A stretch of 64,000 nt of DNA from Hondaea fermentalgiana (GCA_014084085.1 NPFB01000035.1:118631-182630); one strand, 5' to 3'. Counted from the first letter of the stretch, positions 10,394-21,366 are shown. The notes: generated by a model from the letters alone, not told the origin. A program made the numbers and translations.

Positions 10394-13139
10394 TTACGCG
10401 CACGCGAGGCACTCCAAACAGCCCTCGCAGTCACAGCAGTCACAGCAGTCACAGCAGCCATCATCGCAACATACCTCGCCGTCGGCAGCATCGGCAGCCA
10501 CTTCCGCTCCAGTGGCGGCATTGGCCATCACCGATGTGTATGCGATGGAACCAAAGGCAGCGGCACCGGCGAGAGCGCCACCAAGAATGAGGATCTTGGA
10601 GTGCTTGGACAGATCAAAGCGCTGGCGCGAGATCCGCTCATCGCCATCGCCATCGCCACTGGCGGCGGCGGCCTTGTTCCGCTTGTCCATTTCCACTGCC
10701 ACCATGATTGTAAAGGGACAGGAAATACCCTCGGAAACGGCGAAACTAATGCATTTGCGCTTGAGACGCTCTCCCTCGGGCGATTCGAGATCGGCGAGCC
10801 AGGCATCCGCCACCATCATATCCACAAATTGCTGCGCAAATACTTTGGCGAGAGGCATGTGCTTGGCCCCGCTCAAGGCAAGGCTCGTACGCCAGCGCTC
10901 GCCAGAGGCCAGGGTCCCGGACACAGTCACCTGAAGCCCATCGGGCAAATGACCTCCGTATCGCATTGAGACGATTGCAGGCGCGTGGCAGTAAAGATCG
11001 GGGACGCGCTGGGGGCACCAAGAGCGTTCATCGAGGGCCTCTAGCTTGGCGCGCGTGGCCTGTTGGTCTTCGGCGCTGAGGGAAGGCATGGGCTCGAGCT
11101 CCACGCTGACATCCTTGAGGACGGCAAGTTGAGCATGCGAAAAGAGACTCGTCATTTTGGCGCGCACCTGCGTCCGCAGCATGCAGACGTCGGCGTAGCC
11201 GCGGCCAATGGACGCAAGCTTGCGCAGAAAGTAAGCATTGCAATCAACGCCAATGCCAAAGGCAAAAAGACGCACCTCGGGCGCGATGCAGCCTGCAAAC
11301 TTGCAGATTTCCCGCTCATTTTCTACAGCGCCATCAGTGACGACAAAGATGGTGCGCAGACGCTGCGGGTCCTTGACCGCGACGCGGCCCCGGCGTTGCG
11401 TGGTATCCGCTCGCAACCCATCGGACTCGCCCTCTCCAATGGCAGGCGGAACGGGCTGATTCTGCAGATTTTCGCTCAGCATGCCCCAAAAGGCTTGCTT
11501 CAATGGCGAGAGGATATCCGTCAGACCGCCTGGCTCGACGGAACGAACCCACTCGATGGCGCGCGTAATGTACTCGGGCTTGGCGCGAATGCAAATGGGT
11601 TTGGTGCCATCCGGAAATTCTTGCACCTGAGGGGCGGCGGGTCCTCCGTCCGCCGCAGCTTGGCTCTTGTTGGTCGGGTCCACCAAAAGGACGCCCGGCG
11701 TTGCCAGCGTCGAGGTAAAGTTGAGGTCTTGGCCCTCGAGCCCCAGCGCCGACATGAGCGTGGCGACGTCAGTGTCTGACGGCTCGGGATAGCACCCGCC
11801 GAACCAAATCTGGCGGTCGTCAAAGCAGCAAATTGCAAATCGGTCCTGGGGGCGCAGTTGTTGCAGCGCGGCAATCACCGCGTCTTGGGCGTGGTGGAAA
11901 ACGTTCGAAAAGCCCATGCTTCCAGATCGATCGAGCACAATGACAACGTCGCGAGGATGAAGATTTGCGATAGTTGCTTCAGGGCGAGGTGGCGCCAAAA
12001 AGGTCGTGACCACGCCTCCGGGAACTACTTCGACTTCCTTGGACTTGCCGCTGGAACGGAACGAGGGCGATGTATCGTGCACGAGCTGCGTCTGGATTTC
12101 GCTCGACCAGGCAGGATACGAGAGCTCGAAGTCGCCGCCTGGGTGCTGCTGCACGCTGCCGTCGAGCACAAGTCGCAAAGTCGTGTAAGGCCCGTCATCC
12201 TCAGGAGTCACTTCATCTTGGTTCGCGTCAATGTTCTCGGAGGCTTGCTTGCACAGCACGAGACCTTCAGACTCCCACACTTGGGCCTTGGCGTCGTTGC
12301 TCGTTTCCCGGAGCACGTATTTCGGAATGTCCATAGAGATGTCAAAGCTGATGACGTCCTTGAGCGGGACGCCGCCCAGGCTGCTCTCGGGAACGCCGAG
12401 GGGGAGTGAAAGCTTGTATCTTCCGTCCTCAAAGTTCAACGTATCCATAAATTCTGCGGTGACACGAACGGTCTCATCCTCTTTGACGTTATAAAAGGGC
12501 AAGCTGAACATTTCCGGGTGGTATGTCGAGGGGTCGTAGCCCGACTTTTCGCGGTACAATTGCATGGCAAACGCCATGCCACGACCTTCGTTGTTCTTGA
12601 ATCCAGAGAGGGCCGCCGTGGCGTCTACAACGTGCACCTCAAAGATCTTGCCGGTCTCCGGATGGGCTGCTGCCGTGGTCACGGTGGTTGTGTGCCTTTT
12701 GGGGAGCTCGAACACAAAACCGGGCGGCAATCGCGAGGTGCTGGATTCACAATGTTGATCGTAGACCCACTCGCCGTCGAGCTTGATAAAGGCCATGGAG
12801 AGATGAACCTCCACTTTGATGCGAAGCTTCTTGAGCGTGAGGAGCTTGCTGTCCTCAGGTGCGAGCGCGATCACGCGCAGGTACCTTCCAAGAAAGTTGC
12901 CGTGCATGTCCGCGTCTTCAGCGCTCATGGCGTTGGCCGACTCTCCTTCTGGGTTTTTATTCACCCCATCATCCCCGCCTACGCTTGAGCTCGAGCCGGG
13001 ATGAATGTTGGCATTATACTCGGTGCCAATGAGATGCTGCGCTCGACGGCCCCACAGTGATCGCGCCGCGATACTGCCGAGCGTTGACCGTCCGAGTTGT
13101 TGTTGCTGCTGCTGTTGTTGCTGTTGCTGCTGTTGCTGT

Positions 13140-13175
<36 letters not shown>

Positions 13176-13204
13176 ATTGTCCCTGTCGAGTTGCGCGTGT
13201 ACAA
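10394..13204 (-). CDS. VIT and von Willebrand A domain membrane protein with poly-Q N-terminus and Cys-rich tail
   Basis: 936 aa. Order: short N-terminus, 26 Gln (residues 11-36, mixed CAG/CAA), a VIT-like domain (about 105-300), then a VWA domain from about 418 whose MIDAS metal-binding motif is DRSGS (425-429). Near the C-terminus is one hydrophobic segment (about 871-895), followed by a short acidic stretch and a tail with 12 Cys in its last 25 residues (CCDDGCCDCCDCC and on). VIT plus VWA is the layout of inter-alpha-trypsin-inhibitor heavy chains and of many protist/plant VWA proteins; they act in protein-protein adhesion or scaffolding. There is no signal peptide, so a cytosol-facing, C-terminally anchored topology is likely (inference). 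An alternative start at 13177 would begin with the poly-Q. Confidence 0.88.
10431..10457. repeat. Three tandem 9-bp TCACAGCAG units in coding sequence
   Basis: Three perfect TCACAGCAG copies encode the repeated Cys-Cys-Asp units of the VIT-VWA protein tail on the minus strand. The Cys-rich tail therefore probably grew by slippage. Confidence 0.9.
13097..13174. repeat. CAG/CAA trinucleotide repeat encoding 26 Gln
   Basis: A 78-bp in-frame run of CAG and CAA codons on the minus strand, just after the start of the VIT-VWA gene. The CAA interruptions should reduce slippage while keeping the poly-Q. Confidence 0.95.
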
Positions 13205-14337
13205 GCGGCTCGCCTTGTCTGACTGAATTCACCAGTGGAACAAAGGTCCCAACAAAGAGAGAGAGACGCACGAACGAGGTCGCTGTATGAGCTCGCGCTG
13301 CTCCCCGCGTCAGCTGCGCGCGAGCAGGCAGGCAGACCGGCGAGCGCCTCTCCGCCTTCGTCGCACGCTCCGCGCGCGGCCCTCCTCCCTCCCGCCTCTG
13401 CTGTCCGCGTCGCGGCGGCGCGAGCTCCGCGAGTATCAGGACTGGCCTCGACTTCTTTCTCTCCTCTTGTCCCGCAATCAGCCAATCTCCCTCTCCTCGC
13501 TGACGGCGAACCCGTCCGCGTCGCCGCGCAGCGCCTCGCGGCGGGGGGCGCGGGGCAGGCGCGGGCGCGGCGTGTCGAGCGCTCGCGAGCTCGCAGCGGC
13601 GCTCGCGTCTCGAGCGGCGTCCGCGACAGACCTCGAGCAAGGGTTTTGTTTGGACGCCTATCCTCGCGCGCCGCCCGCCGCCTAGGCCCCGCTAGGCCCC
13701 GCCTACGCAGCCCAGCTCCGGCTTTTCGGATTCCGGGTCCTGTGCGGCCGCGGACCGCTCCAAAGGCACAGCCCGCGCGCACCGGACAAGGGAGCAGCTA
13801 TCTCTTCTTTCACCTGCAACCAGGCCACCCACCCACGAGCACGCGACTAGTACCCGGCCACCAACCCGCGGCTCCTCGCCGCTCTTGGCGGGGCGAGAAG
13901 AGGCTTCCTTCTCCTCTTCCCCGCTCGCCTTGGCGGCGGGCCCTCGCGGCCACCTCCGGGAGTGAGGACCTTCGTTTGTGGACCCTGCGACCGGCGCCAG
14001 AGGGAGAGAGAAAGAGGGAGAGAGACTCTTTTCTTTCGCCGTTATACCAGTTCGACGGTCTCGATCGAGAAGAAGCGGTGCAGCTACGCCGACTGCGACT
14101 CGAATGTCTTCGGCGACGTGGAAAGAAAGGCCTTTCGGAATGTGCACGAGGGCAGCAGCAGCCATGGCAGGCGGCCGCGAGGACGTTTTCGACGATAATG
14201 GCTCGGGGGAAGGGTGGGAGGGAAGGACGGGATTGGCCAGGTTCCTCACGGAAGTCGCGTGCGCGCCCGCTTGTCATCAACGCGCCGCGCCCTCAGGTCT
14301 TCCCGGCCGCGGCAGTTGGCGGAACGCTTGGAGTCGG

Positions 14338-14425
14338 GAGAACTCACTGTCAGTCAACTCACGGTCACTGTGTTGCGAGAACTCACATTGTCAGCTCATT
14401 GTGTTGGCTGGTGGGAGAACTCAAC
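14338..14425. repeat. Tandem repeat of ~38-39 bp marked by GAGAACTCA boxes
   Basis: GAGAACTCA occurs at 14338, 14377 and 14415 with 39- and 38-bp spacing. The first two units also share a TGTCAG(T)C...TGTGTTG body; the third is partial. Such phased boxes could be a duplicated regulatory element or a minisatellite. Confidence 0.75.
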
Positions 14426-15021
14426 TTTGCAGCGGCAGCTGAGCGGGTAACTTTTGTCAGACGCCATGGATCGCGTGATTGCGCCGCCGGAAGACGGAGG
14501 ACCCAGACCGGGAAGGTGAAGCGACCGGGTTGGCGAGCCGGCTCGGTCATCTGCATCCCGAACACCAACGTTGCTTCTTCTGCTCCAAAGCATTGGAGGG
14601 AAGATAGGCCTATGCATGGCTCGGGTAGTTTGTTTTCGCGCGCGACGATGTGTGGCTCGAAGTTCTTCGGAAAGGTTGGTGCGAGTCTGAAATGAAGGAG
14701 GCGGACCAATCTACCTGCGATGGCAAGAAAAGGACGCTGGAGTTCCTCTTCGCTAACGCTGAATGAAGGGAAGCCTCATACGCGAGAAGAACGTAGTAAA
14801 CTCACGCGATTTCAAGAACCAGATTGCAAAAGCGATGCGAATGCCGGAAACCGCTTGACGACATGATGGTTCTCGCATGTATGTACCTTTCGATCGAATC
14901 AAGGAATGGAACGCAGATAACTTAGCATACAATCAAGCTGCAATTCGGGACATCTGCCTGATGAGAATGATGAGAGCATAGCCAATCTAGCATGTATCGT
15001 TCAGTCGAGAATTAATTAAAG

Positions 15022-15357
15022 AGTGCAACTTTCTTCGCGAGATGGGGTAAAGAATGCGGACAGGACACTTTACAATCTGTATTTTTCTGAAATTAAAAAA
15101 AAAAAAGGCACGCAAGACATCTCTTTGACGACTCGGAAATGACGAGAGCAAACCAGATCCGGCAGGTTGCGTTCGGATTTATCAAGATGTGCAACTTGCT
15201 TCGCGAGATGAGGAAAGCACGCGGACAGGACAGTAGACAATGTGTAATGCGAAGAGGCACATAAGACATCTCTTTGACGACCCGAAAATGATGAAAGCAA
15301 ACCAGATCGATCAGGTTTTGTTTGGGTGAATCAAGATATGCAGCTTCTCTTCACGCA
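15022..15357. repeat. Diverged tandem duplication, unit ~150-165 bp
   Basis: Two full copies (about 15022-15187 and 15188-15336) and the start of a third. Shared blocks include TGCAACTTxCTTCGCGAGATG, GCGGACAGGACA, AAGACATCTCTTTGACGAC and GAGCAAACCAGATC/AAGCAAACCAGATC. Copy one holds an A12 run with flanking sequence that copy two lacks. No coding potential is shared between the copies. Confidence 0.8.
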
Positions 15358-17195
15358 AGGAAGGCATGCCTACGCTCGTCCCGACGTAATCTGCTCTCCA
15401 AGAAGAAGAAGATTTATCGTCATTTGCGAAGGCGTCAGTTTTACGTCGCTACATCATGCCGTAGTGTGTGCTTTGAGACGCGGGCGAGAAGGCCCATTCT
15501 AAGTCACTAAGTCAACTGGTGCTGTTGATTAGCAATAACAGCAGCGACACTTGCGCATAGTCTCTGAAGAAAGACTGACAGTGAGTCGAGCCCGTGCTCT
15601 CCAGACGCTCTCTTTCGATGACGCAGGCGGACGTATTGCAATTTCGTTACTATTTTGTCTTTTCCAAAGAAACGCTGCTCTTTGCATCGTTGGCCCCAAC
15701 CAAGAAACATGCTACCCGAGAGACGCTCATCAAAGTTGCTGCCTTCAAGACAGTCACCCTCTGAGTATAGGTGTTTGTTGCATGCACTCCTCGGTGTGAG
15801 AAAACAAGTAGGGGGCCTATTGGGCGCGTCACATGAACCTGCTGGACTTCCATTGATGTAAAGAGCCATCCATGCCCTGACCACAAGCGCCGCAGCTGAC
15901 CACCAAAGGCCCAGGAGGCAAGACATACATCGTGCCGAGACTTGACCCTCATTCTACACCAACGAGCCTGCGCGCGCCAGCGCACGAGCTGTCGATTCGC
16001 TGCGCCCTCGCGGTCTGTGCGGCAATCTCACTTGCACAGCAGCCTCGCCGAAGCAGCCTGCCAGGTGCGATGGCTTTTTCTGCACAGTGTAAAATGGTGG
16101 CTGCAAGACGCGGTGCACCGCCCGCCGCACATGTTCCACAATTTTCGGAGGCAGAGAAAGCGTCCAGCCCGCCTGCGCTGCTGGCGGCGGCAAGGCGGCG
16201 TAATCTTACGCAGTGCATCTGACCTGGAGCTGGCTGCAAGAAAACCCTGCCGCCAGTTTGCTGGCCAGCTGGCTGCTTTTTGCGGCTTGAGGTGTTTCTG
16301 ACAGCCAGACAGATCACACAACAACCATCTAACTGTAAGTCATGAGACCCGTGGTAAGTCGGTCGACAGCGCGGCGCACACCCCCCCGCGGGAGAGCGAG
16401 ATCGTCGCGCCATCAGGGGGCAGGCAGCATAGAAAAGACCCTCGCGCGCAGCAGACCTGCGAGGCGGGCTGTCGGCCTGGCAGCTCTGGGGCCGCGTGCA
16501 CTCGCATTTTGATTCGCGAGGCCGGCGGTCGTCGTGATCTGGGGCGGCCGGCAGGTCTCGCGCGGTGTGTGGCTTGATCGCCCTTCCGGTGCTGCGTCCA
16601 GGGAGGCGCTTTACCCACCTGGTGGAACGCGCGCGAACGTAAAATGTACACGGCATCTGATACAAGAATAGTAGGGGGGGAAAACAGCCAGCGTAGGTGA
16701 ACTGCCAAAAGGCGCAACAGCCGCGCAGGGCCACGCGGCAGCTTTTGCTACGGACAGATATGGAGCCTCAGGACAGACTTGTAGCTGGTGTCAGGTGGCC
16801 GCCCCTGCACGTGCTGATTTTGCACTTCGACCTTTGCCGCGTGCAGGGACAAGAAGGCTAGACTGACATACTAACAAGGCAAGACAAGGCACGCTTGCTT
16901 GGTGTTCTGCTCGTGGTCGCTTGTCCCTTCCTCGCTCGCGCGCGAGGAGAGAGCAGTCCGTGAATGGCGCAGAGAGAGCTCGCCGCGTCCGCGCCCTGCC
17001 CGTCTGCGTGCCTGGCCACTTGACGCGCGCGCTCGGACACAAGCTGCAAAGAGACCTTGGGAGACGCGAGCGACTTTCGCCACGACGCTGCGCAGCGGTG
17101 ACGAGGTCCTGCTGACAGAAGAATCGGACTGCTGCGAAAAAGGCGGCAAAAGGAAATCGCTCGACGGCCAAGAGCAGAGGCACAACGTAGCGAAC

Positions 17196-18575
17196 ATGAT
17201 GAGTCGAATGTTGAGCTTGGGCCAAGGGCCCGCCGACGGCAAAGTTGATGCAATCGACGACGACGAAGAGGTCATTGCGCCCGAGGAACTCGGTCAACAG
17301 ACCTTGACGCAAAGGTTGCCCCCTGGACTCGGGCTCGAGGCCGAAAGCGACGAGGATGTAGAAAGTGAAGAAGAAGAAGAAGAAGAAGAAGAAGATGATG
17401 ATGACGACGACGACGAGGAGGAGGAGGATGACGACGACGACGAGGATGACGACGACGACGACGACGAAGAGGAGGAGGAGGAGGAGGAGGAAGAGGAAGA
17501 GGAAGAGGAAAAGGTCGAACCGACCGAACTCCACCGCTTCCGACTCAGACCCGACACCCCACCAGTGACGCAACGTCAAACTGTCACCGCACCTGCTCCT
17601 GCACCGATGGCGCAGGACATGGTCCCTACAGAAAACCTCATTGACTTTTCCACGGAAGAGTTAGTCACGTCTGCTGCAGAGGTAGAGAACGCAAGAACCT
17701 TACTGGGCCGCCGCGAAGAGGTTCTCTCCATGTTCCGAACAAATGCAGACATTGTTCACAAGCAAGCCTGGGCGCAGGTTCGCACGCTGTTCAACCCCAT
17801 CTTTGCGTGCTACTTGATGGTAGCACCTTGCATGGTTCGAGGAGCGAGGCAAGCCGAGGAGGCCGGACGGAACACCTCATACCTCATTACTTCCAAAGGT
17901 ATCGGAACTTTTGCAAGACGTATCGATGAAGACTCGTGTGCGTTGCCCCGCAATGTCGGATACACGAGCGGCTTTATTCCTTGGGACGATATCATCCTCA
18001 TTACGACCTCTGAGGAGGGCGGCGAAACCTGCTGCGCCGCCTCGTACCTGGTTGTCAGTATCTCGTATTCGCGCATTCGTCGGCGGCACTCGGGCTGGTC
18101 CTTGCACATGGAGGGCCAGCCAGAGACGGTAAATGAGTGGTGGTACGTGAACGACGCAGATGAGGTCTGTAGACTGCTCAATGAATACTGCGACCGCTAC
18201 TCTTCGGTGCCCCGGCATAACTCGTCGTTCAACAGTTTGACCTCGCGCGGATCCTTAATTGAGAATCCAGAGGGCCCGATCGATTCCATGGACTCGCTTC
18301 GTTCACTGCGCAACCGTCTTGATTCGATGCTGCCGCCTGAAGAGCGCGAGGTCAAGCGCATTTTTGTTGTGAACTCTCGTAGCCCACATGCCGGCGAAAC
18401 CGTCCACGTGACGAATGACACTGAATGGGGGGCCTTTATTGAATCGATTGAGATTTCGCTCTCCATCACCACGAAACCCTCTTCAGTAATCTTTTTGCGC
18501 AAAGGCGAAGCTCGCGTCAAGATCTCTTCTGTCGCAGACTTGGAGCACGATGATCGCGTCTTTGTCGAGGTGTAA
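17196..18575 (+). CDS. Uncharacterised acidic protein with a C-terminal ubiquitin/doublecortin-like region
   Basis: 459 aa from the ATG at 17196 (MMSRMLSLG). The frame is open upstream to 16899, but that part is Arg/Ala-rich leader-like sequence. Residues ~50-105 are almost pure Glu/Asp. A middle globular part (~120-320) has a MFRTNADIVHKQAWAQVRTL helix, Cys and Trp residues (SGWSLHMEGQ, NEWWYVNDADE), then a Ser-rich linker. The last ~75 residues (KRIFVVNSRSPHAGETVHV ... SVADLEHDDRVFVEV) read like a beta-grasp fold, as in doublecortin or ubiquitin-like domains: basic first strand, then VIFLRKGEARVKISSVADL before a final strand. I do not recognise the full-length family. A GRAM/PH-like fold for the middle is possible but unproven. 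Confidence 0.8.
   Translation: MMSRMLSLGQGPADGKVDAIDDDEEVIAPEELGQQTLTQRLPPGLGLEAESDEDVESEEEEEEEEEDDDDDDDEEEEDDDDDEDDDDDDDEEEEEEEEEEEEEEEKVEPTELHRFRLRPDTPPVTQRQTVTAPAPAPMAQDMVPTENLIDFSTEELVTSAAEVENARTLLGRREEVLSMFRTNADIVHKQAWAQVRTLFNPIFACYLMVAPCMVRGARQAEEAGRNTSYLITSKGIGTFARRIDEDSCALPRNVGYTSGFIPWDDIILITTSEEGGETCCAASYLVVSISYSRIRRRHSGWSLHMEGQPETVNEWWYVNDADEVCRLLNEYCDRYSSVPRHNSSFNSLTSRGSLIENPEGPIDSMDSLRSLRNRLDSMLPPEEREVKRIFVVNSRSPHAGETVHVTNDTEWGAFIESIEISLSITTKPSSVIFLRKGEARVKISSVADLEHDDRVFVEV
17364..17512. repeat. GAA/GAG/GAT/GAC trinucleotide tract encoding Glu/Asp
   Basis: Purine-rich trinucleotide tract in frame in the acidic protein, coding for about 50 consecutive Glu or Asp residues. It is probably length-variable. 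Confidence 0.85.
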
Positions 18576-19217
18576 AAAAGGACTGGGCAAAATGTCCATG
18601 CGAGCATGTATGTTTGTATGCATGCACGCAAGGAGGTAAAGTTCAAGGACTCGCGCACGCAGAGGAATCGTCTCCGTGACCAAACCCGATTGGTCACGAG
18701 ATGCATGCGCAGAAGCTTCTTGTCTTTTTCAACTCCCCTTACTACCGAATGTGTCTACTCCGCGATTCCTCGTTTTGATGTTTTCTTCCTTTTTCTGCTT
18801 CTCCATTTTGATTTTCTCCCTGAGCTGCATTAGCTTGCCCATCAAGTCCGAATTTGGTTGCCTGTCTACTTATTTGACACCACTGTTCTCTTTCTTCTTC
18901 TGCGAACCATTACACACGCTCACAAGAAGCTTTCGTTGTGCACAAAATCGAATTTGCAGATCTTTTTTCTCCATTTGTTTTCAGAGATTGCGCTTGCCGG
19001 CGCTGTGTGTTCTGTTTGTAATTTAGGAGCCAGGAGGGAGAGTAAAGGATTGACTCTGAAAAATTGTGGAGAATAGAGGAAATGACGCCGTCAATAAGGC
19101 AAAGAACCAGAGAAACCGTTGGATCCTAGAGAAACAAAACTCGAGGCAAACCAAGAACCAACCGTGTCCTACGTATAAGCACTGGAAAGAAGTGAGAGGC
19201 AAAAATATTACTTTACT
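18576..19217. other. Convergent intergenic/3' UTR region
   Basis: About 640 bp between the stops of the acidic-protein gene (+) and PEX11 (-). It is T-rich (runs of TTTTC/TTCTT around 18780-18960). No credible gene is seen. Confidence 0.55.
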
Positions 19218-19922
19218 TTACTTGATCCAGATGCCGTAGAGAGCGGCAAGCGAGGACACGGCGCCCACAAGGCCGATCACATCGTCGCCGTAGCTCGAAC
19301 CGCGCACGGCCTTGAAGACCTCGGCAGAGTTGGCATACGTGACAACGTCAAAGACGTTCTTGACGAGACCAACGACGTTGGCACCCTGCTTCTCCTCGGC
19401 CTTGACGCGCTCGGCATCCTCCTTGGCAGCCTCCACGACGAGAGCCTGCTTTTGGAAGTCGAGAACACCAATGGCCGTGTTGAGCAGCGCAGCGGTCAGG
19501 CGGAACTTGTACGCCTTCTTCTTGAGAGCATCCTTGTCAAAGTCCGCAACCTTGAGCGTGGTGAGCCACACGGCGTTATCCAGCATGAGAAACACGGTCA
19601 TGCATGCGCGCAGGATGATGCTCATGGTCCGTTTGGGGTCGTCCTTGCCATTTTTAACGAGCTCGACGAACTTTTGGTACTCCTCGAGCCACGAGCCCAC
19701 CTTGAACGCCTTGCGGTGAAGGCCAATGCCCTTGCTGAGGAGCTCGACGCGCTTGGCCAGATCCGACTTGGCGTCGCCTTCGCGAAGCTTGACCACGAGA
19801 AACTTGGTAAAGTACTGCACGAGCCTCAGCAGCTTGTCGCGCGCCTTGAGGTCTCCCATGAACTTGACCACATTCTTGAGCTCTGCGGGCTTGATCGCCT
19901 TGGGCACCAGTCGCGCCGACAT
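19218..19922 (-). CDS. PEX11: Peroxisomal membrane protein PEX11 family
   Basis: 234 aa, the normal PEX11 size. PEX11 proteins tubulate and elongate the peroxisomal membrane before fission and set peroxisome number. Seen: the N-terminal amphipathic region (LVQYFTKFLVVKL, about residues 35-48), the RVELLSKGIGLHRKAFKVG block typical of the family, a central RACMTVFLMLDNAVWLTTL hydrophobic helix, and a C-terminal membrane segment ending VSSLAALYGIWIK. The ATG ending at 19922 (MSARLVPK) is chosen over one 43 codons upstream, which would add only a basic low-complexity extension. Confidence 0.93.
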   Translation of the reverse strand: MSARLVPKAIKPAELKNVVKFMGDLKARDKLLRLVQYFTKFLVVKLREGDAKSDLAKRVELLSKGIGLHRKAFKVGSWLEEYQKFVELVKNGKDDPKRTMSIILRACMTVFLMLDNAVWLTTLKVADFDKDALKKKAYKFRLTAALLNTAIGVLDFQKQALVVEAAKEDAERVKAEEKQGANVVGLVKNVFDVVTYANSAEVFKAVRGSSYGDDVIGLVGAVSSLAALYGIWIK

Positions 19923-21366
19923 TCTCCCTTTTCGCTCTTCCCGCGCGCCTCCTCGGCCTCGCTGCTCCGCACGCCGCCCTCGCCTTCGCGTCTGTCCGTC
20001 ACAGCGCTTGCCTCCGCTCCCTACTGACGCTGCTGCAATGCGGCTCTGCACATTTTCGCGGCGTCCATTTCATTTCGCGCATCCTTTTATCCTTCCAAGA
20101 AATGCAGCATTCGACTCCCCCACTTGCGTGCTCCGCAACTTTCACTTGCGCTGTCCGCATTCTTCACTTACCGCTAGCATAGCTGAGTCTCCCCCTTTCT
20201 ACTGCAGGCAGGCAGTCAAGTCAACCCGTTCTTTCCGTGCGCAACGCATTTTACAAAGCCTGCGCAACGCTTTTTCGCTTCTCTCCCCGAGAAGGGCGCG
20301 GGGTGTAGACGCCAAGTCTGCTCGGGACCAGCGCATAGGAACATCCCACAGCTCGCTGACTATGCGGCTGGCGGGGGAGGTACTGTGTAGACGTTTCCCC
20401 CCCTGCGTGCATGCCCCGCACTTCCGCTCGGCTCCTCCCCACTTCCGCTCCGCAGGCCCTTTTCCACCTTCTTCTCTCCCTTTGCGCTTGGGGGGTACTT
20501 GCTACCTCTCATCGCCTCAAGACTTGCCCCGCCTCCCGCACCCGCTGCCCGTTTCCCGCCGCAGCCAGTAAAACGCAAGTCAGCCATCCACGCGCGTAAA
20601 GGCCACCCCCTGCACCGCAAGTCCGCTATACGCGCACGCCCACTGCCGCCAATATCCCCACACTTGCTCCACACCATCCCCGCAGCCCCTGCGCGCGTGC
20701 GAGCGCGAGCGGGGGATGGGCCCGCACACCACGCCTGCAACGTCCCTAGAGCTCGCTAGGCCGTCGCTAGACGTCACAGCCATCGTCGCCACCATCGTAG
20801 ACATCCCGGGCGCGCCCTGGAGTTGCTATCTCGCAGTGGACCAGCGTCGCACGTGTCTGTCTTTATTCGTGTGTCGCGTCCGGAAATACACACCACGAGC
20901 AAGTAGCATAGACCATACCATACGTACTACTGCTGCTGCTGCCGCTGCGAGCTCCGGACGAGGGAGGGAGACCAGAACCGATCGCCTCTCGCTCGCTCGC
21001 TCGCTCGCTTGCTCGCTCGCTTGCTTGCTCCGTGCCCGCGCTCGGGCTCGGCTGTGCTGCGCTGCGCCGCGCTGCGCTGCGCGTCGCGGTCGCGGTCGCG
21101 GGCCGGGGCTGGACGGCCCGAGTGGGTTGGCTTGGGTTGAGTAGATTTGTCTGATTTGATTGATCGGAGCGCATTGGCGGCGCACGCTCGGACGTGCGCG
21201 GCACGCGCTGCAGAGCGCGCAGAGCGCGTATACGCGGGCGGAAAAGGACGTACGCGGGGTCGCTCGCGGGGTCGCGCGCGGGGTCTCGCCCGGGCGGGGC
21301 GGAGGGAAAGAGGCGCGGCGTTGGGCGGCGTGAAGCGGGAGTGTGAAGGAAGCGAGGAGCGAGACC
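19923..21366. other. Divergent intergenic region with GC-rich microsatellites
   Basis: About 1.4 kb between PEX11 (-) and the single-pass membrane protein gene (+). It holds C-rich pyrimidine stretches (20380-20720), a GCTC/GCTT tetramer run (20987-21031) and CGCTG-like pentamers (about 21055-21085). A long minus-strand frame across this region (20863-22428) is only the complement of the next gene plus repeat. No gene is called. Confidence 0.55.
20987..21031. repeat. (GCTC)n/(GCTT)n tetranucleotide repeat
   Basis: About eleven tetramer units, mostly GCTC with a few GCTT, in the leader of the plus-strand gene at 21367. Confidence 0.85.

Larger units (their letters stand above)
13205..17195. 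other. 4 kb divergent intergenic region without a recognisable gene
   Basis: Lies between two divergent genes (VIT-VWA - and the acidic protein +). From 13205 to about 14300 it is very GC-rich. A 486-codon plus-strand frame (13235-14695) is Arg/Ala/Ser/Pro-rich, has no motif, and runs through the 14338-14425 tandem repeat, so I do not call it. From 14700 to 16900 there are diverged tandem repeats and short frames without recognisable domains (for example 15507-15926 - and 15949-16734 -). No tRNA or transposase was recognised. Confidence 0.5.

Noticed and set aside
13235..14695. 486-codon plus-strand frame
   Set aside because: Arg/Ala/Ser/Pro-rich, crosses a tandem repeat, no domain, and sits in GC-rich leader sequence.
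15949..16734. 261-codon minus-strand frame in the 4 kb intergenic region
   Set aside because: No motif or clear codon pattern; Cys/Arg/Ala content fits chance in GC-rich DNA. It could be a lineage-specific protein, but nothing supports it.
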